From Vibrio aphrogenes (GTDB lineage: Bacteria; Pseudomonadota; Gammaproteobacteria; Enterobacterales; Vibrionaceae): a stretch of DNA of 64,000 nucleotides. A program made the position numbers and the translations under genes. The notes under the pieces were generated by a model, which worked only from the letters and a program-made list of their open reading frames with translations, was not told the origin of the DNA and did no database searches. Every line of letters starts with the position of its first letter. Position 1 is the stretch's first letter. Below are positions 57,459 to 64,000 of this stretch, in pieces. Location: contig NZ_AP018689.1 in the NCBI RefSeq assembly GCF_002157735.2, forward strand, positions 2,079,619 through 2,143,618, given 5' to 3'.

Positions 57459-58790
57459 TCAATTCGCATAATGATGTGCCAAACGAGCAAACTCATCTCC
57501 TCTGGCCATAAAGTTTTTAAATTGATCTAGGCTGGCACAGGCTGGAGATAACATCACTGAATCACCACTTTGTAACTCAGGTACAATGGCTTCGATTGCT
57601 TGTTCCATAGTATTAAAGCGACGAGCTGATGGATGTAAGTTGATAAAGTCATCGCCATCTTGACCAAAGCAATAAAGCGCAACATTTAATTGGCTTAACA
57701 CTGGCTCTAAAGCAGAAAAGTCAGCCCCTTTGCCCACACCACCCACTAATAAATGCAATTTACCCGTCAATTGCAGACCTGATAGCGCCGCTAACGTACT
57801 TGCTAAGTTGGTCGCTTTGGAATCGTTAATCCATTTGATTTGATTATTATCTACGACTAACTGGCAACGATGTGTTAGACCAGTGTAAGTTTTTAGAGCC
57901 GCAATCACTGAGGCAGGCTCAATCCCAACCTGCTCAAGCAGCGCTAATGCCACTAAGCTATTTGCAAGGTTATGACGCCCAACTAAACGGAGATCTTCAA
58001 CCGCCACTAAAGGCTGACCTTGCTTAGCTAAGAACTCTTGAGCTTCTAACCAAACTACCCCAAACTCCTGCTCATCAAAGCCAAAGGTAACTGTTGGAAT
58101 AGGGTTGATAGGGTAAGTATTAATATCATCTCGATTTACAATCGCAGTCTTAGCGTGCTTAAAAATACGTTGCTTTGCCTGCGCATAGTCTTCCATGCCC
58201 GTATATCGGTCCATATGATCTTCTGACAAATTTAGATAAGCTGCCGCCACTAATGACAAAGAAGAGGTCGTTTCTAGTTGAAAGCTCGACAGTTCAAGAA
58301 CATATAAATCAATATCATCGGCTAATAAGTCTAAGGCAGGGACACCAATATTACCGCCAACGCCAACATTAAGGCCAACCGATTTAGCTAAGACTCCCGT
58401 CAGATCGGTCACGGTACTCTTTCCATTAGATCCTGTGATAGCGACCACTGGAGCATTCGCCGCCCAAGCAAATAATTCAATATCACCCACCACCGGAATG
58501 TGGTTTGCGAGTACTTGTTGAATTTGTGGTGTCGCAAGTGCAATCCCTGGATTAGTCACCACTAAATCGGCCTCTAGCAGCCAATCCATTTGCCAACTGC
58601 CACTATGGAATTCAATCGCCGGATCAAGAGATTCTAGGCCCGGCGGGGTTTGGCGAGTATCAATGACTCGAATAGATAAGTCACACGGCAAACGCTGCAA
58701 ATAGTTCACCACGGATAATCCCGTGACACCTAAACCCACTACAACAACTTTTTCAATGCCTTGCCATTTATCTATATCGATGTGTGACAT
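57459..58790 (-). CDS. murD: UDP-N-acetylmuramoyl-L-alanine-D-glutamate ligase
   Basis: Adds D-Glu. The 443 residues contain [13 protein letters not shown], the P-loop GSNGKST, and the C-terminal WINDSKATN and [17 protein letters not shown] at 58790 ([11 protein letters not shown]) is chosen over a TTG at 58814, because the GAGGA upstream of 58790 lies inside the extension; the spacing of ten bases is slightly long. Confidence 0.95.
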   Translation of the reverse strand: MSHIDIDKWQGIEKVVVVGLGVTGLSVVNYLQRLPCDLSIRVIDTRQTPPGLESLDPAIEFHSGSWQMDWLLEADLVVTNPGIALATPQIQQVLANHIPVVGDIELFAWAANAPVVAITGSNGKSTVTDLTGVLAKSVGLNVGVGGNIGVPALDLLADDIDLYVLELSSFQLETTSSLSLVAAAYLNLSEDHMDRYTGMEDYAQAKQRIFKHAKTAIVNRDDINTYPINPIPTVTFGFDEQEFGVVWLEAQEFLAKQGQPLVAVEDLRLVGRHNLANSLVALALLEQVGIEPASVIAALKTYTGLTHRCQLVVDNNQIKWINDSKATNLASTLAALSGLQLTGKLHLLVGGVGKGADFSALEPVLSQLNVALYCFGQDGDDFINLHPSARRFNTMEQAIEAIVPELQSGDSVMLSPACASLDQFKNFMARGDEFARLAHHYAN

Positions 58791-58825
58791 GTCGTTATGA
58801 TCCTCAAAAACCAATAGTTAAAATA

Positions 58826-59908
58826 TTAACGAATTTTCAGTGTCGCTAACCCAATCAACACTAAGACAATCGAGATGATCCAAAAACGCACGATCACACG
58901 AGGTTCTGGCCAACCTTTCAATTCATAATGGTGATGAATCGGTGCCATACGGAAAATACGTTGTCCACGTAACTTGTAGGAGCCTACTTGTAAAATAACC
59001 GACAGTGTTTCCATAACAAACACACCGCCCATGATCACTAAGACAAACTCTTGACGGACTAAAACCGCGATGGTTCCCAACGCACCGCCCAGAGCTAACG
59101 AGCCAACATCGCCCATAAAAACTTGCGCAGGATAGGTGTTAAACCACAAGAAGCCCAAACCCGCTCCCACTATCGCGGTACACACCACCACTAATTCACT
59201 CGCATAAGGCACATAAGGGATATGTAGATATTCAGAAAAATTGACGTTACCAGTCGCCCAAGCAATCACCGCAAAGCCAGCAGACACTAACACCGTTGGC
59301 ATAATGGCTAATCCATCTAAACCATCGGTTAGGTTAACCGCATTACTGGTACCGACAATAACAAAATAGGTCAAGATGATGTACATCAACCCCAGTTGTG
59401 GCATGACATCTTTGAAAAAGGGAACCACTAACTGTGTTGCAGAGGTGTCTTTACCCAAGGCATAAAGCGCAAATGCCACTCCAAATGCGATCACTGATTG
59501 CCAAAAGTATTTCCAGCGAGCAATAAGCCCATCAGTATTCTTGCGAACAACTTTACGATAATCATCTACAAAGCCAATCACACCATAGCCCAGTAATACC
59601 GCCATGACAGCCCAGATATAAGGGTTAGATAAATCTGCCCATAAAAAAACCGTAATGGTAATTGCTGCTAAGATCATGACCCCACCCATGGTTGGGGTGC
59701 CACGCTTACTAAAATGAGACTCAGGGCCGTCATTACGTACAACTTGACCGATTTGCAATAACTGCAAACGTTGGATCAGTTTAGGTCCCATCCATAAGGA
59801 TAAGGATAGCGCCGTTAAAATACTAATAATCGCCCTGAAAGAGAGGTATTCAAACAGTCGAAAAAAAGAAAAGTATGGCTGTAACAATTCTGCGAGCCAA
59901 ATGATCAT
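58826..59908 (-). CDS. mraY: Phospho-MurNAc-pentapeptide transferase
   Basis: Transfers phospho-MurNAc-pentapeptide to undecaprenyl phosphate, making lipid I. The 360-residue protein has ten transmembrane segments, the aspartates of [35 protein letters not shown], and the histidine loop [11 protein letters not shown]. The ATG overlaps the murF stop (ATGA). Confidence 0.98.
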   Translation of the reverse strand: MIIWLAELLQPYFSFFRLFEYLSFRAIISILTALSLSLWMGPKLIQRLQLLQIGQVVRNDGPESHFSKRGTPTMGGVMILAAITITVFLWADLSNPYIWAVMAVLLGYGVIGFVDDYRKVVRKNTDGLIARWKYFWQSVIAFGVAFALYALGKDTSATQLVVPFFKDVMPQLGLMYIILTYFVIVGTSNAVNLTDGLDGLAIMPTVLVSAGFAVIAWATGNVNFSEYLHIPYVPYASELVVVCTAIVGAGLGFLWFNTYPAQVFMGDVGSLALGGALGTIAVLVRQEFVLVIMGGVFVMETLSVILQVGSYKLRGQRIFRMAPIHHHYELKGWPEPRVIVRFWIISIVLVLIGLATLKIR

Positions 59909-61296
59909 GCGTAAGTCTCCTTCAAAGCAGCAACAACCTGACTCATTTTAGAGCTGTTCGCCCCTTTGATCAGTAAAGTATGTTTTTCTTCTGCTTGTCT
60001 ATCGGGTTGTTGAATTAAATGCTGCTTAATAAAATCTATCATTGTGTCATGGGTAGAAAAGTGTTTCGCACACGTTTTCCCTGTTTGTTGACACAATTGG
60101 CTAATTATCGCGGTATCCTCGCCAAAAGTAAGGACATAGTCAAAATTATATTGTGCGGCATGCTCGCCGACTTCTTTATGCAATGCCTGGCTTTCCGCAC
60201 CAAGTTCTGCCATGAAACCTAATACTAGCCAGCGCTTTCCTTGATAGTTTGCTAATAAATCCGCCGCTGCTTTCATCGCAGGGACACTGGCATTATAGCT
60301 ATCATCAATAACACGAATACGCTCATTAAGGTCGATCGCTTCAACGCGGCCTTTTACCTGGCTTGGCATCTGTAACCCTGAGATCACTTCTTCTAATGAA
60401 GCGCCTGCTTGCATTGCCATTGCAGCGGCCGCCAAAGCATTGCTGATATTATGCTTACCGATCATCGGCAAATGGACGGCTTTTTCACCTTGTGGGCTCA
60501 CGAGAATAAAAGACGGAGCACCTTGTTGATTCACTTGCATGTGTTTGGCATAAAAATCAGCATCAGTATTATCAACTGAAAAGGTCACGACGGTTTTATC
60601 CGCTAAAGTGTCTTCCCAAAAGTGCACACCATAACAGTCTAAATTGACCACGGCGCAGCCACCAGCCAGTAAACCTTGGTAAATTTCACCCTTTGCTTGC
60701 GCGACCCCATCTAAAGAACCAAATCCTTCTAAATGGGCGGCAGCAACATTATTCACTAAAGCAATATCTGGTTGAACCAAGTGAGTGGTATAGGCAATTT
60801 CACCTTGATGATTTGCACCCAGCTCAATCACAGCATAGTCATCTTGCATATCGGTGCGCAGCAAGGTTAATGGCACCCCAATGTCATTATTAAAATTACC
60901 GGCCGTCGATAATACTTGGCCTTTTTGCTTTAAAATGGCTGTTAGCATTTCTTTGACAGTAGTTTTACCACAACTACCTGTTAAAGCTAAAGTTTTTGCT
61001 TTTGATTGTTGGTGCATCCACTGCGCTAATAAGCCAAGAGCCTGATGCGTATCCTCTACTATCACTTGAGGTACATTCAACTCAAGCTGGCGTGAAACCA
61101 AGATAGCACTGGCACCTTTCTCTAACGCTTGCTGACAAAAATTATGAGCATCAAAACGCTCGCCAATTAAAGCAATGAATAACGCCCCCGCTTCCACTTG
61201 GCGAGTATCGGTTGTGACAGAATCAATAGTCACATTAGAACCGTGCAAGGTCCCTGAAGTGATATCGGCCAGTTGTTGCAAAGAAAATGGGATCAT
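59905..61296 (-). CDS. murF: UDP-N-acetylmuramoyl-tripeptide-D-alanyl-D-alanine ligase
   Basis: Adds D-Ala-D-Ala to UDP-MurNAc-tripeptide. The 463 residues contain [18 protein letters not shown], the P-loop [26 protein letters not shown] and [11 protein letters not shown]. It overlaps murE upstream and mraY downstream by ATGA. Confidence 0.97.
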   Translation of the reverse strand: MIPFSLQQLADITSGTLHGSNVTIDSVTTDTRQVEAGALFIALIGERFDAHNFCQQALEKGASAILVSRQLELNVPQVIVEDTHQALGLLAQWMHQQSKAKTLALTGSCGKTTVKEMLTAILKQKGQVLSTAGNFNNDIGVPLTLLRTDMQDDYAVIELGANHQGEIAYTTHLVQPDIALVNNVAAAHLEGFGSLDGVAQAKGEIYQGLLAGGCAVVNLDCYGVHFWEDTLADKTVVTFSVDNTDADFYAKHMQVNQQGAPSFILVSPQGEKAVHLPMIGKHNISNALAAAAMAMQAGASLEEVISGLQMPSQVKGRVEAIDLNERIRVIDDSYNASVPAMKAAADLLANYQGKRWLVLGFMAELGAESQALHKEVGEHAAQYNFDYVLTFGEDTAIISQLCQQTGKTCAKHFSTHDTMIDFIKQHLIQQPDRQAEEKHTLLIKGANSSKMSQVVAALKETYA

Positions 61297-62777
61297 AGTG
61301 TTAGCCCTAATAGAACTTGTGCGGTTTCTCGATCAGAATAATGCAAAGTTTGCCCATGAATGATCTGATAATCTTCATGGCCCTTGCCTGCTAATAAGAT
61401 AATGTCTTTCTCACCTGAATGCTCCAGTGCGTACTGACAGGCTTGATAGCGAGAATGAATAACGTGGATATCCGCCGGTTGTTGCGCCCCTTGTAGAATA
61501 TCCGCCACAATGTGCGCAGGATCTTCGCTACGAGGATTATCATCCGTAATAATGGAGACATCGGCTAGACGCTCGGAGATCTCTGTCATCATTGGACGTT
61601 TGCCCGTATCACGATCGCCACCACAGCCAAAAATAGACCACAGCTTCCCTTGGCAATGGACACGCAATGCCATCAAGGCTTTTTCTAAAGCATCCGGTGT
61701 ATGTGCATAATCCACCACAATTTTGGCTTGCGGTTGTGCCGACTGAAATAACTCCATACGCCCAATGACAGGCTTAAGTTGTGAAGCGGTGTCAACTAAT
61801 TGAGTTAATGGAAAGCCCAAGCTTAATAACGTTCCTAGTGCCACCATGATATTACTGGCATTAAACGCACCAATAAGAGGAGCATGCAGCTGTGCTTTTC
61901 CCCAACTGCCATCCAATGTGACATCAATTCCTGACTCAGAATACACCACATCGGTTGCCCATAAGGCTCGGTGAGAGGGGGTTTGTGACGGCGTGGATAA
62001 TGACACTGAAATAGCATCTGGTAATCGGTCTAGCCATTGCTGGCCTACAGGATCATCTGCATTAATAATCTTATGTTGGCAATCATGCTGAGAAAAGAGA
62101 CTGAACTTGGCATCAGCATACGCTTGCATGCTGCCATGATAATCAAGGTGATCGCGACTTAAATTAGTAAATGCTGCCGCAGCAAAAGGAAGGGTTTTCA
62201 CTCGACCTTGGACTAAACCATGTGAGGAGACTTCTAACGCTGTGAACGTCGCCCCTTGCTGCTGTAATTGCGAGAGCGTTTGTTGAATTTCAATTGCATT
62301 ACCTGTGGTATTGGCCGCCGGTTTCAGAGCCTCTAAAAAGCCATTTCCCGTGGTCCCCATGACTGCAGACTTTTGACCAATCAAATCTAACCATTGGGCA
62401 ATCAATTGAGAGATAGTGGTTTTACCATTAGTGCCCGTGATCCCAATCAGTTTCATCGGAGCAAACTGATACAAACGAGAAGCTAATTGAGAGAGTTGCT
62501 CACCAATCGCATCAATATAAATGACAGGTACCGCATGATGTATTTGCAAGCTACCATGAGGGTTTATGTCATCTGCATCCGCAATAATAGCACTGGCTCC
62601 CGCATTAATCGCCGTGTCGATAAACTGGCGACCATCGGTCACATGGCCTTTAATCGCCACAAAGACATCACCTGGCAAAATGTTGCGACTATCTAATTGT
62701 AACTGAGTGACCATGACATCATTTAAGTCATTGACTGACACCCAAGGTTTTATTAATTCAGACAATAAAAGTGCCAT
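61293..62777 (-). CDS. murE: UDP-MurNAc-L-alanyl-D-glutamate-2,6-diaminopimelate ligase
   Basis: Adds meso-DAP. The 494 residues contain [17 protein letters not shown], the P-loop [22 protein letters not shown], the DAP-specific DNPR in [10 protein letters not shown], and [11 protein letters not shown] at 62777 is preferred. It lies just after the ftsI stop and has AGGT seven bases upstream. A GTG at 62786 inside ftsI is the alternative. Confidence 0.96.
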   Translation of the reverse strand: MALLLSELIKPWVSVNDLNDVMVTQLQLDSRNILPGDVFVAIKGHVTDGRQFIDTAINAGASAIIADADDINPHGSLQIHHAVPVIYIDAIGEQLSQLASRLYQFAPMKLIGITGTNGKTTISQLIAQWLDLIGQKSAVMGTTGNGFLEALKPAANTTGNAIEIQQTLSQLQQQGATFTALEVSSHGLVQGRVKTLPFAAAAFTNLSRDHLDYHGSMQAYADAKFSLFSQHDCQHKIINADDPVGQQWLDRLPDAISVSLSTPSQTPSHRALWATDVVYSESGIDVTLDGSWGKAQLHAPLIGAFNASNIMVALGTLLSLGFPLTQLVDTASQLKPVIGRMELFQSAQPQAKIVVDYAHTPDALEKALMALRVHCQGKLWSIFGCGGDRDTGKRPMMTEISERLADVSIITDDNPRSEDPAHIVADILQGAQQPADIHVIHSRYQACQYALEHSGEKDIILLAGKGHEDYQIIHGQTLHYSDRETAQVLLGLTL

Positions 62778-62778
62778 G

Positions 62779-64000
62779 TTATTCACCTACTTCTGATTCT
62801 GGCGTGGCATCTGGTGGAACATTCATGATTTGCAGTGCCCCTTTCATGATTTCCGCAAACACCGGAGCGGCAACCGAACCACCATAAAATTGATCACCTT
62901 GTGGTTCGTTAATCACCACGACTAAAGCAAAGCGAGGATCGCTAATTGGCGCAATCCCAGTGGTTAAACCGACATATTGATCGCTATATCCACCTGCGGT
63001 TGCTTTACGTGATGTCCCTGTTTTTGCGCCGACACGATAACCAGGGACTTTCGCCGCCCGGGCGGTCCCGCCTTTATGGGTCACTTGTTCTAACATATCG
63101 ACGACTTTACGCGCGGCTTCAGCATCGGCGGCCCGAAAAGTTCGACCAGAAGTACTGCCTTTTAAAATATGTAAGGGTTTATTCACCCCCATATTACCTA
63201 AGGTGGCATAAGCATGTGCTAGTTGAAGTGGTGTAACGGAAATTCCGTAACCAAATGCTAAGGTGGCTTCTTCAAAAGGAGACCAGCGACGGCGATCAGG
63301 GAAGATACCTGTCACTTCACCAGGCAGACGCATGCCCGAAATCTCACCAAACCCCACCGCGCTGTACATGCCTAAAATTTCTTTGACATCCATTTTTAAG
63401 GCAATGGTTGCCACGCCGACGTTACTCGATTTCTTCAAAATCGTGGTTAAATCAGCTTTACCAGCACGCTCTGAATCTCGCACTCGGCTACCACCAATAC
63501 GCATGATGCCATTACCAGTATCAATAATGGTTTTATCATCAATGATGCCTTTATCTAAACCGGCTAAAATGACAAACGGCTTCATGGTAGAACCCGGTTC
63601 AATAGAATCGGTGATCGCACGGTTACGCATACGGAAGCTTTGTAATTGATCACGGTTATTCGGGTTATAGGATGGCGCATTGACCATGGCTAGTACATTA
63701 CCCGTTTTGACATCCACCAATACGGCAGTACCAGAAGTTGCTCTAAAATCGGCAACGGCTTGCTTGATAGCACGATAAGAAATTGCTTGCAGGCGTTGAT
63801 CAATAGTCAATTGTAATGGCTTACCAGGCTCTTGAGTTTGCAAGGAAATATTTTCTACCACTCGACCATAACGATCTTTACGAATAGTACGTTTTCCCTC
63901 TTCCCCTGTTAACCAGTCATCAAAGCTACGCTCTAGCCCTTCTAGGCCATGGCCATCAATGCCGGTCACTCCGACCACATGAGCACTCACTTCACCGGCT
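62779..64000 (-). CDS. ftsI: Penicillin-binding protein 3 (FtsI), C-terminal part, truncated by window end
   Basis: Septal class B transpeptidase. About 405 C-terminal residues are present; the N-terminus lies beyond base 64000. The active-site serine is in EPGSTMKPF, SxN is in KKSSNVG and KTG in [25 protein letters not shown] sequence (here [14 protein letters not shown]) marks the end of the non-penicillin-binding domain. The C-terminus continues past the KTG box by some 70 residues to PESEVGE. Confidence 0.95.
   Translation of the reverse strand, partial: AGEVSAHVVGVTGIDGHGLEGLERSFDDWLTGEEGKRTIRKDRYGRVVENISLQTQEPGKPLQLTIDQRLQAISYRAIKQAVADFRATSGTAVLVDVKTGNVLAMVNAPSYNPNNRDQLQSFRMRNRAITDSIEPGSTMKPFVILAGLDKGIIDDKTIIDTGNGIMRIGGSRVRDSERAGKADLTTILKKSSNVGVATIALKMDVKEILGMYSAVGFGEISGMRLPGEVTGIFPDRRRWSPFEEATLAFGYGISVTPLQLAHAYATLGNMGVNKPLHILKGSTSGRTFRAADAEAARKVVDMLEQVTHKGGTARAAKVPGYRVGAKTGTSRKATAGGYSDQYVGLTTGIAPISDPRFALVVVINEPQGDQFYGGSVAAPVFAEIMKGALQIMNVPPDATPESEVGE

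Noticed and set aside
1..64000. CRISPR arrays, anti-phage systems, toxin-antitoxin pairs, integron attC sites
   Set aside because: I looked for spaced direct repeats, paired small genes and nuclease or helicase defence modules and found none. HrpB is a housekeeping helicase here.

Overview
The window is a stretch of a Vibrionaceae (Vibrio-type) main chromosome. The evidence is a HapR/LuxR-type quorum-sensing master regulator next to hpt, a chitobiose-phosphorolysis operon of the Vibrio type, the pilABCD competence/type IV pilus operon beside nadC and coaE, a dcw cell-division cluster without ddl, and Vibrio-style intergenic repeats. Species cannot be settled from sequence reading alone. No rRNA, tRNA, CRISPR array, integron or complete insertion sequence was found.

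Region by region. (1) 1-7245, plus strand: the 3' part of a chitin-disaccharide operon: GH9 glucosaminidase-like enzyme (cut by the window edge), GlcNAc kinase, GH20 hexosaminidase, chitobiose phosphorylase and a phosphohexomutase. Together they would turn imported chitobiose into GlcNAc and GlcNAc-1-P, and then into GlcNAc-6-P. An array of eleven GTCTCGG repeats lies inside this operon. (2) 7246-9178: repeat-rich spacer with a MITE-like element, emrD, and a strong hairpin. (3) 9179-14106, minus: hrpB and mrcB (PBP1b). (4) 14178-20276, plus: sfsA, dksA-gluQ, pcnB (apparently started at AUU), folK, panB, panC. (5) 20510-24574: yadGH-like ABC exporter, carbonic anhydrase can, hpt, and the hapR/luxR homologue. 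(6) 24788-32949, minus: lpd, aceF, aceE, pdhR with two PdhR boxes and an FNR box, then ampD. (7) 33060-36836, minus: a three-gene cassette (MalY/PatB-like PLP lyase, NhaC-family antiporter, LacI-family regulator) with a perfect 16-bp operator in front of the transporter; this is the most accessory-looking block. (8) 37083-44388, plus: nadC, pilABCD, coaE, zapD, yacG. (9) 44389-48996: a repeat-filled spacer, mutT and secA (minus), dciA (plus). (10) 49128-64000, minus: lpxC, ftsZ, ftsA, ftsQ, murC, murG, ftsW, murD, mraY, murF, murE and the 3' part of ftsI, mostly tightly packed or overlapping, which is the distal part of the dcw cluster.

Most of the window is conserved housekeeping. The points that merit attention are the AUU start of pcnB, the LacI/NhaC/MalY-like cassette with its operator, the hypervariable-looking GTCTCGG array, the dispersed intergenic hairpin families, and the regulatory sites around pdhR, lpd and hapR. 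I did not see a convincing wholly new multi-gene system. The LacI/NhaC/lyase cassette is the best candidate for an uncharacterised pathway.
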